NCBI GenBank assembly: GCA_947044405.1
Contig: CAMRHE010000054.1
Coordinates: 62,001-126,000 of the forward strand
Length of the DNA stretch: 64,000 nucleotides
Source of the DNA: Leptodactylus fallax
Lineage: Eukaryota > Chordata > Amphibia > Anura > Leptodactylidae
Reading direction: 5' to 3'
Shown here: positions 1 through 13,676 of the stretch, one piece after another
Layout of the letters: the number at the start of each line of letters is the position of its first letter
Numbering within the stretch: the first letter of the stretch is position 1
Made by a program: the position numbers and the translations under genes
Notes under the pieces: model-generated
Told to the model about the DNA's origin: nothing
Seen by the model: the letters and a program-made list of their open reading frames with translations, nothing else
Database searches by the model: none

Positions 1-1195
1 AGATATTGTAGATACTGAGTTAAGTTCATACTATCTGCTCCATATAAGCCATAACAATCTTCAAAAAGGCTTAGTTACCTTTGTACTGCAAAACAACATC
101 GGTGCTTACTGTAGGTAAATGTACAGAATGCTTATTCACTCTTCCCTTTATCCATGACTTTTCTCATCTCTTGGTTGAACTCAATGGACATAAGACTTTT
201 TTGAACTGTACTAACTATGAAACTTCACAGTGCCACTCAAAAGCTCCATACAACCTTTCTGTGATATATGTGCCTTTTCATTATAATGGAAACTGTACAG
301 AAAGGCTTCCATAGTGAACATGGGAGCTTTGGTAACCCACAGTAAAGAATACCTGTGTACTATAAGCCAATAGATGTTTGAACTTTAACAAAAGCAACCT
401 ATTATATACCTTGTTAATACAAAGGAAGATAAAGCCTCTCTATTATTTCATATTAGGAGTAAAAATGTTTCCAAAAGTCAAAGAATAAAAACCTGGATAA
501 AATACTGTATGTCAGTAATCTAGTACACATACTGGGAGGTAAAGTTGAAAATTATCCAGTACACTGCTTGAATAGAGATGTGGGTGTGATGATAGGCTCC
601 CATGCCCACTACAAATGTAAAGAGAAATCACACACTCCCATAAATAATTCCTTTTTATGCTTATTTTGTTGGGTCCAGTAAATGCAGTGTGACATTTCAG
701 CACTATAGACCTTTTTCAAACACCTGCCACACTGAATTAAATGGCTGGATCATCCACTACAATATAATATGTTGTGGCAGAGAAACTCATAGTGTTGCTT
801 ATCTTACAATAAAAAAAAAAAAACCAAAAACTTGATGAAGAAAATTATTTCCTTAGACATATTGAACATTCCATCTCTCTACTATCCATTTATACAGTAT
901 ATTTGTATCCCTCATAATCCCATCAATCTCCTATGCCATACAGTACTCAAATGAAACCAATATACTGTATAATACCTACATAACAGTGTGGTATGATGCT
1001 TGATAATAATACATAATTCAGGGCAGAATAACAGCACTAACAAAATCCTGAATAACTACTACATACAATGTTTAACTAATACTGTACCACAATGCAAGTT
1101 CAAATAATACTGTAACAAATAACAATAGCTTATTTAGCTTAGTCAAAAGCCTTGCCACATGTATCAATGATCTCTGCTAACTACAATCATGCAAG
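1..1195. other. Intron of the CSMD gene, no feature recognised
   Basis: This AT-rich stretch lies within the intron downstream of the exon at 6181-6354. I see short open frames only, none with homology or codon-like composition, and a run of A near 809-823. No transposon family is recognised. Confidence 0.5.
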
Positions 1196-1672
1196 GTTGT
1201 GTATGTTCGCACAAAGTTTTTTGCAGGCTGAAAAATCTGCTTCAGGAATTAGGAAACTTTTTTGATGTGTTTTTTTACATGATGCATTTTTTGACGCATT
1301 TTTTTGTCACGGTTTTTGTTGCTTTTTTTGCTCTAGCACACTGTATCGACCTGGAAACTTCACTTTGAAAAGCCGCTAGCAGTTTTTGCAAAAATCGCCT
1401 CAAAAACCGCATCAAAAACCGTGTCACAAAACTTTGTCGCATTTTTTCAGCCTCCCATTGACTTCATTAGGTTTATCAAGGCGGAATCCTCCTGAAGATA
1501 GGTCATGTTGCTTTTTTTCTCCTCTAACTGAAAAAACTGCTAGAGGAAAAAAATTTGGTACTGACTCCCATTGAAATGAATGAAGGGTGTTTCTTGGGGC
1601 AGATTTTGAGGCGGATTCCGCCTCAATATCCTATTGCAAAAAACTGTGTTTGAACATACCCTTAGAAAGTAA
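1196..1672. mobile_element. Non-autonomous DNA element (MITE) with imperfect terminal inverted repeats
   Basis: The left end reads TGTATGTTCGCACAAAGTTT followed by TTTGCA, and the right end is its approximate reverse complement (TGCAAAAAACTGTGTTTGAACATAC). The interior holds matching inverted segments around GCGGAATCC/GGATTCCGC. No coding capacity is present. Related GC-poor hairpin repeats with runs such as GCAGCAAAA occur near 5430-5510, 10380-10690 and 40340-40505. The class is inferred from structure only. Confidence 0.55.
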
Positions 1673-1956
1673 TTCTCCCACAGAGTTTTGTATTTGCCTA
1701 ATGCTATACAGTACTCATAACCAAATTTCTCATTTTTAAGTAGCCTAAGTCTTATGCTTCCTTTGATAGGAGCGGGAAACCATTGTTGTTTGCAACATCA
1801 CAATAACTTCAGGTTGTATATCAGTTACATTTCAGCATTGTTCACGTGCAATAGACCATACTAATACACTTGCTGATTAAAAAACTAATAATAATAATAA
1901 TAATCCTTTAGTAGTCCTACCTTGAGGAAATTCAGTGTGTTACAGCAGCAAAGATA

Positions 1957-3512
<1,556 letters not shown>

Positions 3513-3751
3513 TATGCAATGCAAGATAAGCAATACAAATACACATACATCCTATACAAGAACATTCCAAGGTAGAGGCACTAGGACAATTCCATAAGAT
3601 TGCAGAATGTGAATAGTGAAATTTCACTCTAAGGAAGACATCACAATATGCTGTACAAGCAAGCACTTCAAATTCACACTAATTTTTGCAAAAGAGGCTC
3701 ATTTCTCTTTATTCTTATCTTCTCTGTCCAACAACAGCAAGCAGTTATTTA

Positions 3752-4680
3752 ACATTATTATTATTATTATTGTTTATTTATATAGCACCATTAATTCCAT
3801 GGTGCTGTACATTTGAGGATTTACATACGGTACGCAAAATATACAAAACAAACATAATACTGACAGTGACCAACTGGCACAGTGGGATAGAGGACCCTGC
3901 CCACAAGGGCTTGCAATCTATGAGGGAAGAGGGATAGAGACAGAAGGTAAGGGGAGAGACTGTACAGGTGGTGGGGTGGTGACAGTAGTGTTATTGGAGG
4001 TTGTAGGCCTTCCTGAATAGATGAGTCTTCAGGGCCTTCTTGAAGCTTGTGACTGTGGGGGACAGTCTTATGTGTCTTGGTAATGAATTCCAGAGTATGG
4101 GGGATGCGCAGGAGAAGTCTTGGAGATGGTTGTGTGAAGAGCGGATAAGAGCAGAGCAGAGTAGGAGGTCTTTGGAGGATCGGAGGTTACGTGTGGGCAG
4201 GTAGTGGGGGTTTAGGTTTGAGATATATGGAGGGGACAGGTTGTGGATGGCTTTGTATTTCAGCGTTAGTAATTTGAAATCTATTCGCTGGGCGATGGGT
4301 AGCCAGTGAAGGGATTGGCAGAGGGGAGTGGCCGATGAAGAATGGGGGAAGAGGTGTACTAAGCGAGCAGCACAGTTTAAGGTGGACTGGAGGGGGGGGG
4401 CGAAAGAGTTAGCTGGGAGGCCATGGAGAAGGGTGTTACAGCAGTCTAGGCAGGAGATTATGAGGGCATGGACTAGCATCTTTGTAGTTTCAGGGGAGAG
4501 GAAGGAGCAGATTCGATGGATGTTCTTGAGTTGGAGGCGGCAAGAGGTGTTGAGGGTTTGAATATGCGGCTTGAAGGATAGGTCAGAGTCTAAGGTTATC
4601 CCAAGGCAGTGGACCCGTGGGACAGGGGTGAGTGTGGTTTCATTAACTTTGACAGATGAGTCAGGTAGGGGGGGACTAGT
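3752..4680 (-). mobile_element. L2-type LINE, 3' end fragment, 5'-truncated
   Basis: On the minus strand this is the C-terminal reverse-transcriptase region of an L2-like LINE. The frame at 3991-4479 reads LDCCNTLLHGLP, LHWLPIAQRIDFKLL, AIHNLSPPYI, LWNSLPRHIRL and FKKALKTHLFRKAYN, motifs shared by vertebrate L2/CR1-type elements. The 3' end has the L2 hallmark: a tail where GCACCATGGAATTAATGGTG precedes TATATAAATAAACAATAAT repeats (seen here as the complement starting at 3752). The same sequence occurs in plus orientation at 7485-8125 and 42895-43936. The 5' part is missing. Confidence 0.88.
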
Positions 4681-4894
4681 TTTAACTCTTTACTCAGTGG
4701 GAGAGGTTTATGAATACCTAAGTTATATTGTTTTTTATGTGTTGCTAATTTTGCAGGACAAAAACCTATTTAGGGACATAGATCAGTTATTTTTGCATCA
4801 CCATGTTCTGAGATGCTGTAACATTTTTATTTTTCAGTTGACAGAGTTGGTTGAGGGCTTATTTTTTGTGGGGCAAGCTGAACTTTTTATTGGT

Positions 4895-5097
4895 ACCATT
4901 TTGGGGAACATAGCTAAGCTCCAATCGGAGGTGCTGGAGCAGGGTGTTAACAGTAACTTACAGCTAACACCTGCTCCAGCAACCGCCCACTCAGACTGTA
5001 AGTGGGCAGAAGGATTCCAATGTAATAGTACGGCGGCTGTCCTCTAGCCCCAGGTGGCCACACCATACTATTACGGTGCATGTCACTTAGGGGTTAA
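4895..5097 (-). mobile_element. End fragment of the TTAACCCCT-type DNA element
   Basis: The end CTTAGGGGTTAA at 5086-5097 and the inward sequence match, in reverse, the start of the large element at 44500. Shared stretches include GTTACAGCTAACACC-type sequence, AGTGGGC near the Gly-rich inner part and TAATAGTA(C/T)GGC near the end. Only the terminal 200 bases are present. No coding capacity. Confidence 0.6.
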
Positions 5098-5199
5098 GAG
5101 GCATTTCAGCAATTCACACACAAACAAGGCCTGAAAATATTTTTAAAGCTGATGACACATGTTGAGGAGAAGCTGCATTTTTTTTTTTTTACATTTTGC

Positions 5200-5400
5200 T
5201 GCATTTTTATTTTCTCACCAATCATCCTGCAGTGTTTTTCTGTTGCCTGATCTCTGCTGCTCTGTGAACACATATCTCCAACACACAGAGCTAAGAGGGC
5301 TCTACAGCATGCAAGTGTCAAGTAATATTTGCATGTAGCTGTATAGTTGGCCCCAATAATTAATTTTACTGGTGGGCCCTAGGGTCCCTAGTCAGACACT
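5200..5400. repeat. Dispersed repeat fragment related to 8420-8930 and 21243-21700
   Basis: A segment around TACTGGTGGGCCCTAGGG and ATATTTGCATGTAGCTG recurs near 8850-8925 (same strand sense) and near 21260-21330 (opposite sense). The class is unknown. The remainder, 5401-6180, is AT-rich intron in which I recognise nothing else apart from a short MITE-like remnant at about 5430-5510. Confidence 0.4.
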
Positions 5401-6157
5401 AATAGCACTTATACTTCACCCTTCCACTAAATCTAATACTGACTTTGGCTAAAAAAACTGCAGCAAAAAATGCAACTTTTCCGCAACGCATGGCCTCAAC
5501 CTCAGTATGAAGAGCTGTTATATGAAGTCACTACTAATTTCATAAAATCTGTTTTGCTTTAATTTTTTAATTAAAACAAGTGTTGAAGTTAGAAGTCGTT
5601 CAAAATTGTGTGTTCAGCAAAAATAAATTAGATCCAAATGTGGGAGAAATAATTAATATAAACATATGCATTATAACTAATTGGGCAAAGCTGATGTGAG
5701 ATTGAGCAACTTGTCATCCCTTCAAAATGGCTCTGGGTATGCCAATGTAATGCTACATTACAGGTGGCATTTTAAGTATTGATTTACCTAAAATATTTCA
5801 AGTGCCAATTAACATCAGTAATCAAAGAGACTCTGGTAAATGTTGATTTGTACAGATATATTAATAAATCTCCACCTGGGCATAATGTGAATTTTTTAGA
5901 TTGAAACATTTCACAGCTGATACTTGAAAGAAAAAAAAGTTGAAAATAAATTCTCTACAACATAGTTTGCTAAAAGCAGGAAGCGTTACAAAATATTCTT
6001 GTTTAAAGGTTCAGTTTAGATCAAATTTCAATTAAAGGTTCTTTAAAAATAAAAATTAGGCTTAAAATAAAAAAATAAAAAAATAACAATTTGGCAATAC
6101 ACTAAATGTGCTTTGGTACCCAGCCACTGAAGGAGGACTGGAGGAATTATAATGTTA

Positions 6158-6745
<588 letters not shown>

Positions 6746-6747
6746 AC

Positions 6748-7195
6748 TTAACCCTTTCAGGACCAAGCGTCATTGATGGCCCAATGCTCAGGCCAAAAAT
6801 AGCACTTTTGTATGCATTGCTTTACACAGCAATATCTCTTTAATTGCTTTGCATATCTGAACTATTTTACCATGTTTTTTTCAGGACACATAAGGCTTGA
6901 AATAAGTAGCCTTATTTGTTAATTAAGTTGAATATTTTTTCACTAGAAGTAGAAGAATGGTATAAAATGTGAGAAAAAAGTAAATTTTGCTTCTTTTACC
7001 TAAAACAAAATTGTTTTTATATATACTATTGCAAATAAACTTATTAAAATTTGATTTTACAGTCCCCTTCTGATTATAGGGGCTACACATTTATATAGTT
7101 TTTCAACAAAAAAATTAAGTTTTAAATGGTTTTATATTCAGCATGGATTATTTTCTGGACCCTTGGTCCATGTGTAAATTAACCCGTAGTTTAGT
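6748..7195. mobile_element. Fragment of a TTAACCCTTTC-type DNA element
   Basis: The segment begins TTAACCCTTTCAGGACCAAG and contains a GGACC...GGTCC arrangement, with GGACCCTTGGTCCATG near the right side, suggesting terminal inverted repeats. A short related end (TTAACTCTTTTAAGACCAAG) occurs at 21011. No coding capacity. 7200-7480 to its right holds nothing I recognise. Confidence 0.45.
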
Positions 7196-7484
7196 ATAGT
7201 AGATGGCTGTAAACTGCTTGTGTTATCTCTAGATAGGCTCCCTGCTGAGACAGAGCAAACATCCAGGAAGAACGTTAAGGGAGGGGCTGGCAGGGGAGCA
7301 AGTTCTGCTAGCACACTGTGGTCACCATAAAGAGTAACATTTTGTAGATAAAAGTGATGATAAAAGTCCTAAAAGCTTCCCTTATCACAGTTTAAATCCA
7401 GGACAATAACTTATCACTCCTACAGGAGCAGTTGTAAATCACAGGTGTTTGACTTTAATTAAGGTGACTGCAGCACAGGGCATA

Positions 7485-8125
7485 CTCTCGCCCCCCTCCA
7501 GTCCACCTTAAACTGTGCTGCTCACTTAATACACCTCTCCCCCAATTTTTCATCTGCCGCTCCCCTCTGCCAATCCCTTTACTGGTTACCCGTTGCCCAG
7601 CAAATAGAGTTCAAATTACTAATGCTGACATACAAAGCCATCCACAACCTGTCCCCTCCATTTATCTCTGACCTAATCTCCCACTAACTGCCCACACGTA
7701 ACCTCCGATCCTCTAAAGACCTCCTACTCTGCTCTGCTCTTATCCGATCTTCACACAACCATCTCCAAGACTTCTCCCATGCATCCCCCATCCTCTGGAA
7801 CTCATTACCAAGACACATAAGACTGACCCCCACAATCACAAGCTTCAAGAAGGCCCTGAAGAATCACCTATTCAGCAAGGCCTACAACCTCCAATAACAC
7901 AACTGTCACCACACCACCATCTGTACAGCCTCTCCCCTCACCTTCTGTCTCTATCCCTCTTCCCTCATAGATTGTAAACCCTTTGCGGGCAGAGCCCTCT
8001 ATCCCACTTTGCCTGTTGGTCACTGTTAGTATTATATTTGTCTTGTATATTTTGTGTACCGTATGTAAACCCTCAAATATAAAGCACCATGGAATGAATG
8101 GTGCTATATAAATAAACAATAATAA
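7485..8125 (+). mobile_element. L2-type LINE, 3' end fragment
   Basis: Plus-strand copy of the same L2 family as 3752-4680. It begins inside the reverse-transcriptase C-terminus (CCCCCTCCAGTCCACCTTAA), passes through the translated LHWLP-type and LWNSLPRH-type motifs with several stops, and ends with the CATGGAATGAATGGTGCTAT tail and (AAT)n. It is 5'-truncated and decayed. Confidence 0.85.
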
Positions 8126-8419
8126 TAATGTCTGTTTGCTATTAAAAAAGTTCCCTGCCCTATACATGGCGGAGATTGGAGGAGAGCACTTTTAACACAA
8201 GAATCAATCTGGACATTAACTCTAGACACACATCACTCTAATGGTCTGAAGCATCATCAGGACCTGAAGTATTTTTACTAATTTAATATTACATTTTTTT
8301 GTTAGTTTTGATCATGTGAGCTAACATGTGACCGGAGGGGGAGGCATTACAGAGTTTTTTTGTGGCTATTTATACTTGTGGATATCATGTGCACAGGAAG
8401 CTATGGGTAAGAACTCACA

Positions 8420-8930
8420 GGTGAAAAGGTGAATTCCTCAGTGGGCCCTTGAGCCAGGTGGGCCCTCAACTCACCCTACAGAGTCCACTCATTGTACTTT
8501 ATACAGATATTAAACGTACAACATCCTAACCAGGCTATGCATTGGTATAGTATATTGGTTAAATTATTTAAAAAGCTACCCAATTTATTTTTATATACTG
8601 GCACATTAGGGAGCTGAGATAACATCTAGGTGCAGAGTCAGGCCAACTAGTAACCTTCCTTCCTGGACCCATCATCTGAATCACACTACAGGGGCCCCAA
8701 TATCCAGTCATCTTACACCATCTTGCTGCTGCCTGAAGTTGACTGTTATGTGGACACATATCCCTGGCTCATAGAGCTAAAAATCCATAGTTCAAGGCGA
8801 GAGCCAGGCAACAGTATGCTGACAAAACCCCCAGAACAGAGGGGTGAGGTAATATTTGCATATAACTATATAGGGGGCTTCCAGAATGAATTTCACTGGT
8901 GGGCCCAAGGCACCCCAGTCCAAAACTAAA
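8420..8930. repeat. Dispersed repeat, class unknown
   Basis: The segment shares GAGATAACATCTAGGTGCAG, AACCAGGCTATG-type and ACTGGTGGGCCC stretches with 21243-21700, where it lies in the opposite orientation. Part of it also resembles 5200-5400. Open frames on both strands are not conserved and look non-coding. Confidence 0.45.
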
Positions 8931-8937
8931 TCAAACT

Positions 8938-9145
8938 GATCTCCAGCTTGGTTAAAGGTTCCAATTTGCCTTGAAACTAAATTTAACACAACATCATGTT
9001 TTGCTAACAAAATCCTTGAAAGACTACAATTCACCCTCTCCAACTGGATGTTCACATGTTTACAAATAGAATACTTAGTTTATCAGTTTGTGATAATGCA
9101 ACAAAACCATGTTGTATTGAGAAAATCAGCTCAACTTGTAATACT
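8938..9145. repeat. Dispersed repeat, copy 1 (copy 2 at 27884-28100)
   Basis: About 200 bases starting GATCTCCAGCTTGGTTAAAG align throughout with 27884-28100, sharing for instance CTTGAAA-TCAATT/AAATTT, ATGTTTTGCTAACAAAA, and a TTGAGAAAA-CAGCT end. Divergence is high. The class is unknown. 9146-9548 contains nothing recognisable. Confidence 0.5.
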
Positions 9146-9548
9146 CATAACTGTACTTGGTAAGGGAAGACACATCTGTAGATAGAAATTGCATGCTCCT
9201 TATATTTTAAGCAGCATATTTGATTATAGTAAATACATTTTCACATTTTATGTCATTTTCAAGGTACTTACTCAAAATTAGTCACCACACACTATTAGTC
9301 ATACACCAGAGTCACTTCTTACAGTACAATGCAAATACAAAAGATTATTTTAGACCATAATCCTGTTGGGTTCTAGCATATTTCAGATTGGTTCTTCACA
9401 AAGCCTGCTATTTAAGAAAATCCACCCATTAGACAGTAAATGTCGATAGATAGAACTCTTTCTTTGCAAATCTCTCTAAACTGTTTTCTGTCTTTTCTGT
9501 GTCTAATTGGGGTAACTTGGGCCCACCAGTGGAAGCAAATTTAAGAGC

Positions 9549-10343
9549 TTAAAGGGGTTTTCTGGGCAAAAATTTTTTTCAAAAAAGGTCAGTTACTGCT
9601 ATTAATAGGTTAATACATGCAACCAAATACCTTTAGCAGTGTTTTGAGAGATTTATGGGTTTCTCTGGGAGCTCCTGGCATCTTCAGTATTTGTTTACAT
9701 AGGTAGCTTCCTGTTCTGTTTTCCTACAACTACCATGATACATTGCTCTTCACACGGACATGACTCACACTACCTCCCCCCTCTCACTCTCTCCTCCTCC
9801 CTCTCTTACTCCCTCACACCCCCTCCCTGCCCTCTCTCTATTACTCCCTCACACCCCCTCCCTGTTTCCCTAGCTAGCCCGCCCACTAGTAACCCTTCCC
9901 AACTAACTAACTCAGCCCCCCCACCCCATCCTGTCCTGTCCAAATCTTCTGGGCACGGGAAATCACTTCCTTCTGTGGGGTCGGCATCTCCTCTTCTCGA
10001 TGTCTGCCGGTGCCTGCGCAATAGAGCCGGAGTGCTGGCATGCACTGTAGCCGGAACTCTGGCTCTATTGCACAGGTGTGGGCGGCCTGCAGACTTCAAG
10101 AAGGAAGAAGGAGCTAGCCCCCCATAAGATCTGGACAGGAAGACAGGTAAGTATGATGGGGGGGGGTTAGTAGAGGTGACGTTCCGTTTCCAGAAATGGG
10201 GAAATGTAACATCACTGGAAAATCTGAAAATGTGCCTGGGGTGGTCACATGACCGCCTCGGCAATCTAGGTAAATGTACATTTTTTTGAAAAGTAAGTAA
10301 GTTAGAAGGTAGGTGGGGGGGACAAACCAAACAACCCCTTTAA
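9549..10343. mobile_element. T2/Kolobok-like non-autonomous element flanked by TTAA
   Basis: The ends are TTAAAGGGGTTTTCTGG at 9549 and, as complement, TTAAAGGGGTTGTTTGG at 10343, so the TTAAAGGRR-type end of amphibian T2 MITEs is seen at both sides with the TTAA target. The interior has a C/T-rich tract (9770-9900) and long but unconvincing open frames on both strands (9735-10127 plus, 9806-10330 minus) that look like products of skewed composition. Confidence 0.7.
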
Positions 10344-10379
10344 TATCAATATATGCAAAATATCTTCCCTTTCAACTTT

Positions 10380-10690
10380 TAGCTTCATTGAAAACTATAC
10401 TGTTCTCATTCTTCTCAATGGAGTTTTTGCTGCATTTTTCCCTGCTTTGTTTGCTTCCCCTATTAAATCTATAGGGAATACTCTAGTGATTCCGGTCCTG
10501 AACTTAACATACTGCATTTTTCCATGCATGCGTTTTTTTAAAACAGATTTTCTGCAGCTCTTTTCTTTCTACAATGTGAGGATGACATTATCCAAAATCT
10601 CATTCACTTTGCTGATACCATAAAACAGTCTTTTTTTAAAGTTGCGTTTCTGCAGCAGCCTCCATTTCCAAGTGAAGCCTGAGCCTAAAT
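10380..10690. repeat. MITE-like remnant with GCTGCATTTTT/GCGTTTCTGCAGC segments
   Basis: The region carries opposed segments (GTTTTTGCTGCATTTTTCC and AAAGTTGCGTTTCTGCAGCAG) resembling the hairpin repeats at 30105-30393 and 40340-40505. Boundaries are not clear. Confidence 0.35.
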
Positions 10691-10814
10691 GTTGCACACC
10701 AATAATTTAACTTTATTGAAAAGAGTCTTTAAACCATACTACTGACTCAAACATCTAGCACATTCAGCACATTAAGCAGTTTTATTGTTTACGTTTAAGA
10801 AATGAGGGAGTCTA

Positions 10815-11111
<297 letters not shown>

Positions 11112-11775
11112 CTAACATGCATTTCCATTCCAGTTAAAAACAATATCAATTCCACTCGCTTCAACTTTGCAAATAGAACATAAATATTTTCAGACAGCAC
11201 ACAGCAAAATAACATTTTTTTTTCTTTATTTTATATCTGAAACAATTACGTTTAACTCTTGCCTCATATTTACTAGTAATAAATAAAATGTAATAGTCAT
11301 AAAGACATTTGTAGAATTGCTATACTATTTCCTATTACCTTAGTGGTACAAAAATGTTTTCAGTACAATGTCTGGAATCAATAGCTCACATTTCTAGAAG
11401 AAGATAAATTGTTTGAAAATGCACAAATCAAGTAAAATAAAATTTTATTCATACAGGTAACATAAATTATCGATAAGTAATATGGAAGCAGTTCAAAATA
11501 CAATCCAGTAAAAATTTCCTGTAGTAAGGAGAACATATTTCCTCAATAATTTCCACTTTGCAAAATGGACATGATTTTATAAAATAGAACAAGATAGAAA
11601 ATATTATTGAGTGAAAGTAACAATCCTTCTCTCAAGCCAACAAGAAATGACAAAATTAATAAATTGCATAAAGGCTTATATATATAATTTATTATGTTTT
11701 GAATTCTTTCCCTTGTAAGTAAAAACATCAGCAATGACCCTGTGATTCTCCATAAATAATTTTCAAGAAAGGTGT

Positions 11776-11776
11776 C

Positions 11777-11827
<51 letters not shown>
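11776..11827. repeat. (TATC)n microsatellite
   Basis: About 13 uninterrupted copies of a 4-base unit (ATCT) are seen directly. Confidence 0.97.
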
Positions 11828-11830
<3 letters not shown>

Positions 11831-12846
11831 TGCTACAGTATATGTTAAAGTTAATATTCATATTATATAACTGTAAAATACAGATGTCATGTCTGAAGGG
11901 TATTACAAGAACACAGGCTGCTTTACAAGGGCAAGTAGAAGCATAATGTATGCAGTAGTTCAAACACCTGTTGTGGTCCTTTTCATTTTTTCTGGAACAG
12001 TATGGGGGTGTCTCAGACTACAAAAGTACTGCGTGCATATAGCATTCTGAGAAGCTGGTGGCCATTTTACAGAAATAAAGGGAGACTGGAAGTCAGAGGA
12101 ACCATGTCAGAAAGGTTAAAAACAACAATAATCTTTTCTAAAAACATCAACAATTATTTCTAATGCACTTTTCTCACAAAGGACTCAAAGTGCAGTCTAG
12201 AAATGAGCTGAACCATGTGTTGTAATGCCCTGTTTAGAGAACAGGTGTGTTATTTTCCATAAAATGCTAAACTGAAGGGTTGTATTTGAGCCTTGATTGT
12301 AAAGTGTCCAATGATGAGATCTCTCTGATAGGTTCAGATTATGAATTCTAGAGAGAGGCAGAGGACTCTGACATAATTCCTAATAAAGGTTAATTTTACA
12401 ATAGGTATTGTCTATAGATACTGTACATCATAACTTCCTATATACATAGTACTAATTTATGTGCTTTTGTGATAGATTGAACCGTGCATATTTTACTTGT
12501 CTAAGGGGAATGTATATCTTTGTCTCATTAGGCATCTGGTATTTTGTAATTTGTAACTAAAGGTTTCACATAAATTTTTTTAAATACTATGTTTCCTCTC
12601 CTTTTTATCCAATATGTAAGATCCTACATACTATATAGGACCCATGGGCTTCATTTATATCAATAATAAGCTAAAATGAAGAGTACTTCATTGAATGAGT
12701 GTTATCAGATATATTATACAAAGTTGCATAAACATTTAACCAATAAATGATTTAAAGTGACATTTTATGATTGTATTATTTAAAAAAAAATACTAGATTT
12801 CTAACTGGGGGTTCACCCAAAGGAATGATGTATTTGAAAATAATGT

Positions 12847-12873
12847 TGATAATAATAATAATAATAATAATAA
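12847..12873. repeat. (AAT)n microsatellite
   Basis: About nine copies of a 3-base unit, read directly. Confidence 0.95.
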
Positions 12874-13676
12874 ATCAAAGCAATATGCTCATCTGAAAGA
12901 TGAGGAAATTACGCCCTTTCAAAAACAGAGCATTCATATCTGCCAACTAATAGACAATGAAGGTCACAGTGAACTCTCTGGAGCCACTGAACTGAATGCT
13001 CCATTCCTAGCTCTACATTATGGCTATAAACTCATAATGAGTGTCAAGGCTCATATCCAGGGATTTGTGTGTTCAAACCAACTGAGAATACATAAGACAT
13101 ATTATTGCAATCACACAGTAGTCATCAATTTTCCAGTCAATTTTTCTTAGTCTTATATTTTTACATGTAGACGCATACTTACAGTTCACATTGACCTACA
13201 CATGACTTTAATCAGCATCTACTATTTATAGACTGAAGGTGCTTTACAGGACTCATATTTGCATTCCATTTGAACTGAGGCCAATGTTATATATTTTTGT
13301 AAGATGTCTCTATGTCTGTCAGAACTCCTGCATGCCAAAATTTTTGTGGTGTTTAACATTAATCTTTACATGTGAGATTAGCAGTGACTTTTTCCAACTG
13401 ATGATATTTGCTGCTATAGTAATTAGAATTAGCCTGATACATGTGTTAATCACTAATGTACTCCACCAATGTACCCCATTTGTCCTCGCCAGATAACCTT
13501 AATGAAGACAAATTTTGAGTGGTATAGAAGTTGACCATTCATGCTGCCGCACCATTCAAAGTTATTGGGGTTGACGAAGATTATAACTCACTGTGCAACA
13601 ACAGAATCAATTGACATGTCTTGCCATAACATTTTAGAAATGTTGTAGTTTATAGAATTAAAATTGAATGTTTATA

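Noticed and set aside
81..314. First open frame on the plus strand (77 residues)
   Set aside because: No similarity, no splice sites, ordinary AT-rich intron sequence.
9735..10330. Overlapping long open frames on both strands (130 and 174 residues)
   Set aside because: They fall inside a TTAAAGG-type MITE with a C/T-rich tract; open frames on both strands reflect base composition, and no domain is visible.
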